From NCBI GenBank assembly GCA_945906815.1, contig CAMDRT010000001.1, positions 186,001 to 250,000 on the forward strand: a stretch of 64,000 nt of DNA, given 5' to 3'. The notes beneath the pieces were generated by a model. That model was not told the DNA's origin. It made no database searches and saw only the letters and a program-made list of their open reading frames with translations. The stretch comes from Bordetella parapertussis (GTDB lineage: Bacteria; Pseudomonadota; Gammaproteobacteria; Burkholderiales; SG8-41). This document shows, in pieces, positions 9,014 through 20,166 of this stretch; within the stretch, counting starts at the first letter, position 1; each line of letters starts with the position of its first letter. The translations under genes and the position numbers were made by a program.

Positions 9014-9814
9014 ATGCGTTTCTACAATGAAGGGGTGGATGAAGTGAGCATTGAATACAAACTCGACGGCACAGTAGCCATCGTCACTCTGAACCGTGCG
9101 GACAAGCTCAACGCTTTGACCGATGCGATGTATGCGCGGATGACGGCGTTGTTCACGGCTTTCCAAACCGACGACAGCGTGCGTGCAGTTATTGTCACCG
9201 GTGCGGGACGCGCGTTTTGTTCGGGTAGTGACGTCACGGCCATGGCGCATGCCAATCCGGTGGCGGGCCGCGCGCGCATGCAGACGCGGCATCAGATGAT
9301 CACTGCGATTGCGAATCTGGAAAAGCCGGTGATCGCAGCGGTGCGCGGCGCGGCGGTGGGCATCGGCTTTTCCATCGCCATGGCGTGCGATTTGATCATC
9401 GCCTCGGACAATGCCAAATTTTCCCAAATCTTCAAGAAGATAGGATTGATACCTGATGGCGGCTCCATCTATTTTCTGACGCAGCGCATCGGCATCGCGC
9501 GCGCCAAGGATCTGGTTTATACGGCGCGCATGTTGCCGGCGGAAGAAGCGCGCGAGTGGGGCATCATCAATCGCGTGGTGCCCGACGCGGCGCTGGAAGC
9601 GAGTGCGCTGGCGCTTGCCCGCGAGTTGGCGGGCTCGGCCACGTTTGCGCTCGCGCTGGCCAAGAAAATGTTCCAGGCGATGTATGTGCCGACGCTTGAA
9701 ACCCAGCTCGAACAGGAAAATCTGTGTCAGGGCACCGCCAAGCTCACCGAAGACCATCTCGAAGGCGTGACTGCGTTCAAGGAAAAGCGTGCCGCGGTGT
9801 TCAAAGGGAGGTAG
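9014..9814 (+). CDS. Enoyl-CoA hydratase/isomerase (crotonase) family protein
   Basis: A 266-residue crotonase-fold enzyme acting on acyl-CoA thioesters in the cytoplasm. Oxyanion-hole segments AFCSGSDVTAM and AAVRGAAVGIGFSIAMACD are intact. At the catalytic loop it reads GLIPDGGSIYFL, as in PaaG-type isomerases, rather than the hydratase pattern with two glutamates. An isomerase or lyase role is therefore as likely as hydration. A GTG at 9044 could also start the protein. The stop codon is immediately followed by a Bug binding protein gene whose Shine-Dalgarno lies inside this gene's last codons, so the two are translationally coupled. An acyl or aromatic acid imported through that receptor is a reasonable guess for the pathway. 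Confidence 0.85.
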   Translation: MRFYNEGVDEVSIEYKLDGTVAIVTLNRADKLNALTDAMYARMTALFTAFQTDDSVRAVIVTGAGRAFCSGSDVTAMAHANPVAGRARMQTRHQMITAIANLEKPVIAAVRGAAVGIGFSIAMACDLIIASDNAKFSQIFKKIGLIPDGGSIYFLTQRIGIARAKDLVYTARMLPAEEAREWGIINRVVPDAALEASALALARELAGSATFALALAKKMFQAMYVPTLETQLEQENLCQGTAKLTEDHLEGVTAFKEKRAAVFKGR

Positions 9815-9818
9815 CGCC

Positions 9819-10784
9819 ATGCGCCTGGAGCGGACGATGATTGCGGGCGCGCTGTTGATTACGGCGCTACCGGTTGCAGCACAGGGTTACCCATCTAGGG
9901 CGGTGAAGATGCTGGTACCGTTTCCGGCGGGTGGGCCGACCGATATCCTTGGCCGTCTGCTCGGTCAAAAACTCACTGAGTCGTGGGGCCACAGTGTGGT
10001 GATTGATAATCGTCCGGGTGGCGGCGGTATGATCGGTGGCCAGCTTGCAGCGAAGTCGCCGCCGGATGGGTATACGATTTACCTGGGCGGCATCACCACG
10101 CTGGTGTTGTCCACTTACGTGCATAAAAACAGGCCGTACGATGCGCAGCGCGATTTTCTGCCGGTCACGCTGACCACTGTCCAACCGTTGTTGCTGACCA
10201 CGCACCCCACACTGCCGGCGAAAACGGTGAAGGCATACATTGCGCTCGCACGCGCACGCCCGGGTGAAATCAACTATGGCACCTCGGGGCCGGGCGGCTC
10301 TGGCCACCTCGCCGGTGAGTTATTGCGCAGCCTGACCAAAATTGACATCGTGCATGTCCCGTATCGGGGAGCGTCGCCGGCGATCAATGATCTGCTTGCG
10401 GGGCAGGTGCAATCGATGTTCGGCTCGCCGTTGGCGGTGGTTCCGCATATACGCAGCGGTAAGATGCGTGCGCTCGCTGTCAGCGGGCAGAAACGCTCGC
10501 TTGCAGTGCCGGACGTGCCGACGTTCGACGAGGCCGGTCTGCCCGGCTACGACGCCAGCACCTGGAATGGCATCATGGTGCCTAGCGGTACGCCGCGTGC
10601 CATAATCGATCGTCTGCATAGCGAAATCACGAAAATCCTGCGCGCACCGCATACGCTCGATCGGCTGGCGGGCGATGGTTCAGTTGCCGTGGCCAGCACA
10701 CCGGAAGAATTCGCGGTGTTTATCCAGTCCGAGCACGCAAAGTGGGGCAAGGTGGTGCGCGAGGCGAATATTCGCGTTGAGTGA
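9819..10784 (+). CDS. Bug/TctC-family periplasmic substrate-binding protein
   Basis: A 321-residue TTT receptor. The signal peptide is MRLERTMIAGALLITALPVAAQ, then YPSRAVKMLVPFPAGGPTD and DNRPGGGGMIGGQL. VPYRGASPAINDLLAGQ is the second ligand-loop motif. A strong AAAGGGAGG precedes the ATG. It is the first of two adjacent paralogues after the crotonase gene. No membrane partner (TctA/TctB) is next to it, so it must use a pair encoded elsewhere, possibly the one at 19.7-21.7 kb. Confidence 0.9.
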   Translation: MRLERTMIAGALLITALPVAAQGYPSRAVKMLVPFPAGGPTDILGRLLGQKLTESWGHSVVIDNRPGGGGMIGGQLAAKSPPDGYTIYLGGITTLVLSTYVHKNRPYDAQRDFLPVTLTTVQPLLLTTHPTLPAKTVKAYIALARARPGEINYGTSGPGGSGHLAGELLRSLTKIDIVHVPYRGASPAINDLLAGQVQSMFGSPLAVVPHIRSGKMRALAVSGQKRSLAVPDVPTFDEAGLPGYDASTWNGIMVPSGTPRAIIDRLHSEITKILRAPHTLDRLAGDGSVAVASTPEEFAVFIQSEHAKWGKVVREANIRVE

Positions 10785-10824
10785 CGTAAAATCCTGGTGT
10801 TCTGCACTGATGAAGGAGACGGCG

Positions 10825-11793
10825 ATGACAAACGGGTTACGGACAGCAGCCGGCATAAGCCTGATGGCGCTAGCCGCAGTCGCGCAGGCGCAATCGGCTT
10901 ATCCATCGCGACCGGTGCGTATCGTGGTGCCCTATGCGCCCGGTGGCGGCACCGACATTAATGCGCGCAATGTTGCGCCCAAGTTGTACGAGCGCTGGAA
11001 TCAAAGCGTCGTGATCGACAATCGTCCCGGCGGTAACGCGATGATCGGCACCGATATCGTGGCCAAGGCGGCGCCGGATGGTTACACCGTGCTGATGAGC
11101 GCGTCATCGGAGATCGTTACCAACGTCAGCCTGTTCAAGAACATGCCGTACGAGCCGCTGAAGGATCTCGAGCCCGTGACGCTAGCCTCAACCACGCCAG
11201 TGGTCATTACCGCGCATCCGTCGACCGGTGTGAAGTCGATCAAGGAACTGGTCGCTACCGCCACACAGCGCAAATACTCTTACGCTTCAGTGGGCACGGC
11301 CAGCCCGCAGCATCTGGCAGGCGAGTGGCTGAAGATACTGGCCAAGATTGACATGGTGCATATCCCGTTCAAGGGCGCCGGCCCGGCGTTGAATGACAAT
11401 CTTGGCGGCCATGTGCCGATAGGCTTTCTGTCACTGCTGCCGGTAGTGCCGCATGCCAAAGCCGGAAGGCTGTACGCGCTGGCAGTGACCAGTGGCACGC
11501 GCTCCCCCGCGTTGCCGGAGGTGCCGACGCTGAAAGAGGTCGGGTATCCCGATATCGAACTGGTGCAGTGGTATGGCGTGTTTGTGCCCGCCAGAACCCC
11601 GCGCGCGATTATCGATAAATTGAACAGGGACATGAACAGCGTCTTCAATCTGCCTGATGTGAAAGAGCGTCTGGCGGTGAGCGGCGCTGATGTCATGGCG
11701 ATGGGCACGCCGCCCCAATTCGGCCAGTTCGTGCGCGGTGAGATCGAAAAAAACCGCCGTATTATTCAGGTGGCCAATGTGAAGATGGAATAA
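10825..11793 (+). CDS. Bug/TctC-family periplasmic substrate-binding protein
   Basis: A 322-residue TTT receptor, paralogous to the gene 40 bases upstream. The signal peptide ends AAVAQAQS; mature motifs are YPSRPVRIVVPYAPGGGTD, DNRPGGNAMIGTD and IPFKGAGPALNDNLGGHV. AAGGAG lies six bases before the chosen ATG; an in-frame ATG at 10810 is weaker. Ligand unknown. The pair with its upstream neighbour may allow two related acids to be captured. Confidence 0.9.
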   Translation: MTNGLRTAAGISLMALAAVAQAQSAYPSRPVRIVVPYAPGGGTDINARNVAPKLYERWNQSVVIDNRPGGNAMIGTDIVAKAAPDGYTVLMSASSEIVTNVSLFKNMPYEPLKDLEPVTLASTTPVVITAHPSTGVKSIKELVATATQRKYSYASVGTASPQHLAGEWLKILAKIDMVHIPFKGAGPALNDNLGGHVPIGFLSLLPVVPHAKAGRLYALAVTSGTRSPALPEVPTLKEVGYPDIELVQWYGVFVPARTPRAIIDKLNRDMNSVFNLPDVKERLAVSGADVMAMGTPPQFGQFVRGEIEKNRRIIQVANVKME

Positions 11794-11816
11794 ATGTACA
11801 ATAAAAACAACTGCTT

Positions 11817-12632
11817 ATGACTAAGGTTTTGATTCCCCGCCCAGCCGCAACGGTGACGCTGGTGCGTGATACCGCACACGGCATCGAAGTGCTGATGATG
11901 CAGCGCAATTTTCAGTTGGTGTTCGTACCCGGTGCCTATGTGTTCCCCGGTGGCGCGGTCGACCGGCACGACAGTTCGGATGACATCGCCGCGTTATGCA
12001 CGGGACTGAATGATGCCGAGGCCAGCCGCAAGCTTGGCATTGCCAGCGGTGGGCTGGCCTACTGGGTGGCGGCAATACGCGAGTCGTTCGAAGAAGCGGG
12101 CATCCTGCTCGCCTGCAACGCGCGTGGAGAAATGGTGACGCTGGATGACAGCGTGCGCGCGGATCGCTTTCATGCGTATCGTAGCCGGGTTGAACGCGGC
12201 GAGCATCCGTTCAGCGCAATGCTTAAGGATGAAGGCTTACGCCTGCCGCTACAGCAGATCACCTATTTCAGTCACTGGATCACGCCGATAGGTTCGCCAC
12301 GCCGTTACGATACCCGGTTCTTTGTGGCGGTGGCACCAGAGTCACAGAAGCCGCTGCACGACAATGGCGAAACCATCAGTCACGTGTGGGTGCGCCCAGC
12401 CGAGGCGCTGCGTCTTAACAAACTAAACAAGTTTGATATGCGCACGCCCACTGTGCACACGCTACGGCTGTTTGCGGAACACGATCATGTGGTGTCGCTG
12501 ATCCAGCGCATGCAGGCACTGGGCGATATACCTGTGATCGAGCCGCGCATCAACAAAGAGGGCCGCCGTTTGCTGCCGGGTCAGGCGGGTTATGAAGAAG
12601 CCGGCACTGAGGCGGGCAGGGGCGCTTTTTGA
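11817..12632 (+). CDS. NUDT19-like Nudix hydrolase
   Basis: A 271-residue Nudix protein of the NUDT19 (RP2p) type. Its Nudix box is split: GGAVDRHD is separated from RESFEEAGILLA by about 48 residues, a feature of this subgroup, which includes CoA diphosphatases. The N-terminal half carries MMQRNFQLVFVPGAYVFPGG. The start lies 24 bases after the preceding Bug gene, but a LACTB2-like hydrolase downstream is the likelier functional neighbour. Substrate assignment to CoA or acyl-CoA is inference. The end of the coding region is followed by a small dispersed palindrome. Confidence 0.82.
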   Translation: MTKVLIPRPAATVTLVRDTAHGIEVLMMQRNFQLVFVPGAYVFPGGAVDRHDSSDDIAALCTGLNDAEASRKLGIASGGLAYWVAAIRESFEEAGILLACNARGEMVTLDDSVRADRFHAYRSRVERGEHPFSAMLKDEGLRLPLQQITYFSHWITPIGSPRRYDTRFFVAVAPESQKPLHDNGETISHVWVRPAEALRLNKLNKFDMRTPTVHTLRLFAEHDHVVSLIQRMQALGDIPVIEPRINKEGRRLLPGQAGYEEAGTEAGRGAF

Positions 12633-12659
12633 AGTAGGTTCCAGCACGACACTCCATCC

Positions 12660-12687
12660 CGTCATTGCCGCCTGCGCGGGAATGACG
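12660..12687. repeat. REP-like palindrome
   Basis: CGTCATTGCC...GGGAATGACG forms an imperfect inverted repeat of the common bacterial CGTCATTCCCGC type. It lies between the Nudix and metallo-hydrolase genes. Such elements are dispersed and can stabilise or terminate transcripts. Confidence 0.6.
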
Positions 12688-12729
12688 AGGTTGGTTTCGA
12701 TTCACTACACCATCGGACGAATCTTAATC

Positions 12730-13569
12730 ATGGCAATCATCATTCCCGGCGACCTCGTTCGCATCCATCCGCGCGTGCAGCGCATCACCGCGCCCAATCC
12801 CGGCATGATGACCGGGCCGGGCACCAACGCGTACATTATTGGCGATGCCACGGGTGACCTGGCGTTGATCGATCCGGGCCCTGAAATCGCCTCGCATGCC
12901 GATCTGCTGATCAAGCATGTGGGCACACGGCTGCGCTGGATTTTTTGTACCCATACCCATCAGGATCACTCACCGTCCTCTCGCGCCCTCAAGCAGGCCA
13001 CCGGCGCACAGATTTTGGGTTACGGCAAAGTGCCGGATGATGGCCGGCAGGATACGGCATTCAAAGCGGATCGCGCGCTGACCAACGACGAGGTGGTGGA
13101 TTGCGGTGCGTTCAAAATCCGCGCCGTGCATACACCGGGGCACGCCTCGAACCACTTGTGTTATTTGTTCGAAGGCGCAGGCTGGCTGTTCACCGGTGAC
13201 CATGTGATGCAAGGCTCCACCGTGGTGATTTCGCCTCCGGACGGTGACATGTTTGAGTACTTTGCGTCGCTGAACAAGTTAAGCAGCTACGACATTAGCG
13301 CGTTCGCGCCAGGCCACGGCCACGTGATCGAGGCGCCGCGCGAAGAGGTGGTGAAAATCATTGCCCATCGCCTGAAGCGCGAGAAAAAAGTGGTGGATGC
13401 GCTGGCGCAGATCACAGTGGCGACGCTCGATGAGCTGGTGCCGGTGGTGTATGACGATGTGTCGCCCAAGCTGCACGTGCCTGCGCGCCGTTCGCTGCAC
13501 GCGCATTTGCTCAAGCTTGCGCGTGATGGGCGCGTGGTGGCGGCCGGCGAGCAGTGGCGTATGTTGTAG
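12730..13569 (+). CDS. LACTB2-like MBL-fold metallo-hydrolase
   Basis: A 279-residue metallo-beta-lactamase-fold hydrolase. The metal-binding motif reads THTHQDHSP (HxHxDH), with later ligands in HTPGHASNH, TGDHVMQG and APGHGHVI. The C-terminal 60 residues resemble the winged-helix tail of LACTB2-type proteins, some of which are single-strand endoribonucleases. The actual substrate is unknown. The start at 12730 is the first ATG giving a family-like N-terminus. The gene converges on the first aconitase, with a 17-bp palindrome between them. Confidence 0.85.
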   Translation: MAIIIPGDLVRIHPRVQRITAPNPGMMTGPGTNAYIIGDATGDLALIDPGPEIASHADLLIKHVGTRLRWIFCTHTHQDHSPSSRALKQATGAQILGYGKVPDDGRQDTAFKADRALTNDEVVDCGAFKIRAVHTPGHASNHLCYLFEGAGWLFTGDHVMQGSTVVISPPDGDMFEYFASLNKLSSYDISAFAPGHGHVIEAPREEVVKIIAHRLKREKKVVDALAQITVATLDELVPVVYDDVSPKLHVPARRSLHAHLLKLARDGRVVAAGEQWRML

Positions 13570-13586
13570 AAAAATATCAATAAAAT

Positions 13587-13622
13587 AGCGCTAGGGTGGG
13601 CACACGTGCCCACCCTAGCGCT
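13587..13622. terminator. Perfect 17-bp inverted repeat between convergent genes
   Basis: The arms AGCGCTAGGGTGGGCAC and GTGCCCACCCTAGCGCT are separated by only two bases. On the minus strand the hairpin is followed by a T-rich run, so it should end aconitase transcription. The GGTGGGCAC core resembles a family of dispersed palindromes. Confidence 0.75.
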
Positions 13623-13628
13623 GTGCTT

Positions 13629-16337
13629 CTACGCAGCCGCAGCCGCAGCCACCAGATCCCGCAGCACATAGGGCAGAATGCCGCCGTGCTTCAGGTAATC
13701 GACTTCAATGCCGGTGTCGATGCGCAGCGTCAGCGCCACGCGCTGTGTGCTGCCGTCAGCGCGGGTAATCACCATGGCGACATCCTGCAATGGTTTCACG
13801 TTGCCGCCATTGATGCCTTCGATGGTGAAGGTTTCGCTGCCGTTGATACCCAGCGACGTCACGCTGTCGCCTGGCTTGAACTGCAAGGGCAACACGCCCA
13901 TGCCGATCAGATTGGCGCGGTGTATGCGTTCGAAGCTTTTGACGATCACGGCTCTGACACCGAGTAGTTGCACGCCTTTGGCCGCCCAGTCGCGCGACGA
14001 ACCCATGCCATAGTCGTCACCGCCGAAGATCACCAGCGGCGTGTTTTTTGCGCGGTAGATTTCGGAGGCCTCAAAGATGGTCATTTGTTCGCCGTCAGGC
14101 TGCACCCTGGTGATGGGGCCTTCGGTACCTGGTGCGACGGCGTTGCGCAGGCGCACATTGGCAAAGGTGCCGCGCACCATCAGTTCATGGTTGCAGCGGC
14201 GCACACCGAAGTGCCCCCAATCCGAGGGCGGGTGATCCTTGAATGGCTCTAGCCACTTGCCTGCGGGCGTGCCGGGGCGAATCTTGGTGGAGGGGCTGAT
14301 GTGGTCGGTGGTGATGGAGTCGCCAAGGATGGCCAGCGCGCGGGCACCGACGATATCGGTGACTTTGCCCGGCGTTTTGGTGACGCCGTCAAAGAACGGT
14401 GGTTCCTTGATGAAGGTGGATTTTGCATCCCACTTGTAGACCGGGCCTTCGATGGTGGGGATGGCATCCCACAGCGCTTTGTTGCCCGACAGATCGCCGT
14501 ATTCGCGGCGGAAGTGTTCGGCGTTGGCGGCAAAGTTCAGCAGCGATGCGACTTCAGCGTCGGTGGGCCACAGGTCTTTCAGGTATACGGGCTTGCCGTC
14601 CGCACCTAGTCCCAGCGGGTCTAGCGTGAGATCGGTGCGCACGGTGCCGGCAATGGCGTAGGCCACCACCAGTGCGGGACTGGCGAGATAGTTCGCACGC
14701 AGGTTGGCATGTACGCGGGCTTCGAAGTTACGGTTGCCTGAAAGCACGGCGGCGGTGACGAGGTCTTTGGACACCACAGCTTCTTCGAGTTTGGCGTCCA
14801 GTGGCCCGGCCGCACCCATGCAGGTGGTGCAGCCGTAGGCGACCACGCCGAAGCCGAGTTTTTCAAGTTCGGGCAACAGGCCCGCATCACGCAGGTAGGC
14901 GGTGACCACTTTGGAGCCGGGCGCGAGCGAGGTTTTGACACGCGGATTGATTTTCAGCCCGCGCTCATTCGCGCGTTTTGCGAATAAACCTGCGGCGATC
15001 AACAACGCCGGATTTGAGGTGTTGGTGCAGGACGTGATGGAAGCAATCAGCACGTCGCCGTGCCCTACATCAAACGCGTCATGGCCGCTGGGCACGCGGC
15101 GATTCAGATCATCGGCAGCGCGGGCATAGCCGTTTTTGTCAGTGGGCGCCGAGAACAGCGCATCGAAATTGCGACCGAGGTCGGGCAGGCTGACGCGATC
15201 CTGCGGGCGTTTCGGGCCTGACAGGCTGGGCACGATGGAAGCGAGGTCCAGTTCAATCAACTGGCTGTAATCGATTTCACCGGGCTTGGGCATGCCGAAC
15301 ATGCTTTGCGCTTTAAAGTAAGCCTCAATCGCGGCAACTTGTTCTGACTCGCGCCCGGTGGTGCGGAAATACTCGATGGTTTTTTCATCTACCGGAAAGT
15401 AGCCCATGGTCGCGCCGTATTCGGGCGCCATGTTGGCCACGGTGCAGCGGTCGGCTGCCGTCAGCGCGGTAGCGCCTGCTCCAAAGAACTCGACGAATTT
15501 TCCGACCACTTTGGCCTTGCGCATGAGTTCGGTGACAGTGAGCGCGAGATCGGTGGCAGTGACGCCTTCGCGCAGCTTGCCCGTCATGTGGCAACCCACC
15601 ACATCCGGCGTGAGGAAGGCGTTGGGCTGGCCCAGCATGCCGGCCTCGGCCTCGATGCCACCCACGCCCCAGGCCACGATGCCGATGCCGTTGACCATGG
15701 TGGTATGCGAGTCGGTGCCGAACACGGTGTCGGGGAACCACACACCGTCTTTTTCAAACACGCCGCGCGACAGATGCTCCATATTGATTTGATGAATGAT
15801 GCCATTGCCCGGCGGCACCACGCGCACTGTCTTGAACGCGCCCTGCGCCCATTTGACGAAGAGATAACGTTCGGCGTTACGCTTAAACTCTATTTCCTGA
15901 TTGCGTTGCACGGCATCCGGGCGGTTGTAGACGTCGATTTCCACCGAGTGATCGACCACCACATCCACCGGTACCAGCGGCTCGATGTTGCCGGGCGGCA
16001 CACCCAGGCGTTCTGCTGCCGCACGCATTGCCGATAAGTCGTTGAGTGTGCCGAAGCCGATCAAATCCTGCAGCACGATGCGCACCACCACGAACGGAAT
16101 TTCCGCGCTGCGCGCCGCGTTGGGTTGCCAGGCTGCGAGGTTGCGCACATGTTCTTCCGCAACGCGCTTGCCGTCGCAGTGACGTACCAGTGCTTCAAGC
16201 ACCACGCGTATGGAGCGCGGCAGGCGCGAAATTTTTCCCAGACCGGCTGCTTCGAGTGCGGCGAGTGAGTGATATTTCCCGCTCTTGCCGGGGGAGGGCG
16301 TGAAATCGCGCAGGGTTTTGAAGGTGTCGTTGGACAT
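13629..16337 (-). CDS. acnA: Aconitate hydratase, AcnA type (copy 1)
   Basis: A 902-residue [4Fe-4S] hydro-lyase of the AcnA/IRP1 family, normally interconverting citrate and isocitrate. Cluster cysteines are in ITSCTNTSNP and YGCTTCMG. The substrate-site motifs GTDSHTTMVNGIG, TTDHISP and MGSSRDWAAKG are intact. It departs from E. coli AcnA after the cluster motif, with CTTCMGAAGPLD instead of CTTCIGNSGPL, has RRCNHELM where RRGNHEVM is usual, and ends in a run of alanines. It lies downstream of a second, similar copy; a 102-base repeat lies between. The start at 16337 opens MSNDTFKTL, with a GGAG before it; a longer upstream frame is not conserved. It could be an ordinary TCA enzyme or a relative specialised for another hydroxy-tricarboxylate. 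Confidence 0.88.
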   Translation of the reverse strand: MSNDTFKTLRDFTPSPGKSGKYHSLAALEAAGLGKISRLPRSIRVVLEALVRHCDGKRVAEEHVRNLAAWQPNAARSAEIPFVVVRIVLQDLIGFGTLNDLSAMRAAAERLGVPPGNIEPLVPVDVVVDHSVEIDVYNRPDAVQRNQEIEFKRNAERYLFVKWAQGAFKTVRVVPPGNGIIHQINMEHLSRGVFEKDGVWFPDTVFGTDSHTTMVNGIGIVAWGVGGIEAEAGMLGQPNAFLTPDVVGCHMTGKLREGVTATDLALTVTELMRKAKVVGKFVEFFGAGATALTAADRCTVANMAPEYGATMGYFPVDEKTIEYFRTTGRESEQVAAIEAYFKAQSMFGMPKPGEIDYSQLIELDLASIVPSLSGPKRPQDRVSLPDLGRNFDALFSAPTDKNGYARAADDLNRRVPSGHDAFDVGHGDVLIASITSCTNTSNPALLIAAGLFAKRANERGLKINPRVKTSLAPGSKVVTAYLRDAGLLPELEKLGFGVVAYGCTTCMGAAGPLDAKLEEAVVSKDLVTAAVLSGNRNFEARVHANLRANYLASPALVVAYAIAGTVRTDLTLDPLGLGADGKPVYLKDLWPTDAEVASLLNFAANAEHFRREYGDLSGNKALWDAIPTIEGPVYKWDAKSTFIKEPPFFDGVTKTPGKVTDIVGARALAILGDSITTDHISPSTKIRPGTPAGKWLEPFKDHPPSDWGHFGVRRCNHELMVRGTFANVRLRNAVAPGTEGPITRVQPDGEQMTIFEASEIYRAKNTPLVIFGGDDYGMGSSRDWAAKGVQLLGVRAVIVKSFERIHRANLIGMGVLPLQFKPGDSVTSLGINGSETFTIEGINGGNVKPLQDVAMVITRADGSTQRVALTLRIDTGIEVDYLKHGGILPYVLRDLVAAAAAA

Positions 16338-16436
16338 TGCGGAACTCCGGAGTTTCGTTTGTGACGGATTGACTACATGCACTATTTATTTCGCGCCATT
16401 TACGATCGTGAAATCCTTGCGCAAACAGAAAAACGC

Positions 16437-16538
16437 CTTCCCCTTCAGGGGGAAGGTTGGGATGGGGGTGGGGATTCCCGGCAATGCGGTGAACTTACCC
16501 CATCCCCACCCTAACCCTCCCCTTGAAGGGGAGGGAAT
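16437..16538. repeat. Long imperfect inverted repeat between the aconitase genes
   Basis: A left arm rich in CCCCTTCAGGGGGAAGG and GGGATGGGGGTGGGG faces a right arm with CCCCATCCCCACCC and CCTCCCCTTGAAGGGGAGGG, about 36 bases each around a 22-base centre. Each arm also contains a small internal palindrome. It matches the style of dispersed non-coding elements common in betaproteobacteria rather than an insertion sequence; no transposase is present. Confidence 0.7.
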
Positions 16539-16544
16539 ATCACT

Positions 16545-19235
<2,691 letters not shown>

Positions 19236-19683
19236 GGTGAACTCGTTAGAATCAAATAGTTAGGAAAAATTGCCGTGAACGAACCTGCGCTGGAAAGCAG
19301 TCACTGCGGTGTAGGGCCAGGCCAAACTGAAGCGGGCTCACGCCAGTGTGGCATTTTAGTCGTTTCCGGGGCGTTGATGGTGTAAAACACAAGTGTGAGT
19401 TCAGATCGCGAATCCAGCACGCGGTGGGTGTATAGGCCAGTGGCAGACCGCCAGTGGTTTTGCGGCAGCGTGGCGAAACAGCACTGGATTTAAGGTGTAC
19501 ATAGGAATTGCGGTCCAATATCTGGCAGCGCCTGATTTTAGCGCACAGCTGCAACACGGCAGCAACATTCTTAGGTAAACTGCTGACGCGCTTTGCGGCA
19601 GGGGAGAGCGCCGATACCAAGCACGTATATGTAATAAAGAAGATATCGGCGTGTCCAAGCAATCGACTGAGAGAGAAAATAAC
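19236..19683. other. Divergent intergenic region between aconitase and tctBA
   Basis: A 448-base region that must hold promoters in both directions. Short symmetric or repeated bits include GCCAGTGTGGC near 19343 and two copies of GCCAGTGG near 19437 and 19450. No convincing gene, known operator or TctD/TctE-type regulator gene was found. Confidence 0.4.
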
Positions 19684-20154
19684 ATGGCGGACCGAATCAT
19701 ATTTGCAGGTATTCTGGTGTTGATGGGTGTCTATTTCTGGGCAACGACACAAATTCCCACACTTGAGATTGGTGATCCGCTGGGGCCCAAGGCGTTTCCG
19801 CGATTGCTCGGTGGCGGGCTGGTGATTGCGGCGGTGATGCTGCTCGCCGAGATGATCAAAAACCGAAAGAGTGAACATGCGGACGCGCCAGCCAATGCCA
19901 GCGAACCGTCCGATTGGGGCGCATACAAGATAGTTGCTGGCGTGGCGGTGGTTACCGGTATTTATTTTGCGTTGTTTGAACCCCTGGGTTATGCGGTGGC
20001 GACGTCGTTATTTCTGCTGGTGATGACGAACTATTTCAATAAGGGTAAACGCTGGACCAATTGCCTGACGTCAGTGAGTTACAGCTTTGTCAGCTATATT
20101 GCGTTTACCAAGTGGTTGGGCGTGAATCTGCCAGCCGGCATACTGCCGTTTTAA
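19684..20154 (+). CDS. tctB: TctB-family small membrane subunit of a TTT transporter
   Basis: A 156-residue protein with four hydrophobic segments (starting IIFAGILVLMGVYFWA) and a hydrophilic loop in the middle, typical of the small permease subunit of tripartite tricarboxylate transporters. LGPKAFPRLLGGGLV is the conserved early motif. It forms an inner-membrane complex with TctA, encoded 12 bases downstream, and takes ligand from a Bug receptor. The start at 19684 follows a purine-rich GAGAGAG. No receptor gene lies in the same direction next to the pair; the nearest converges on tctA. Confidence 0.85.
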   Translation: MADRIIFAGILVLMGVYFWATTQIPTLEIGDPLGPKAFPRLLGGGLVIAAVMLLAEMIKNRKSEHADAPANASEPSDWGAYKIVAGVAVVTGIYFALFEPLGYAVATSLFLLVMTNYFNKGKRWTNCLTSVSYSFVSYIAFTKWLGVNLPAGILPF

Positions 20155-20166
20155 GGGACCGCGAAC

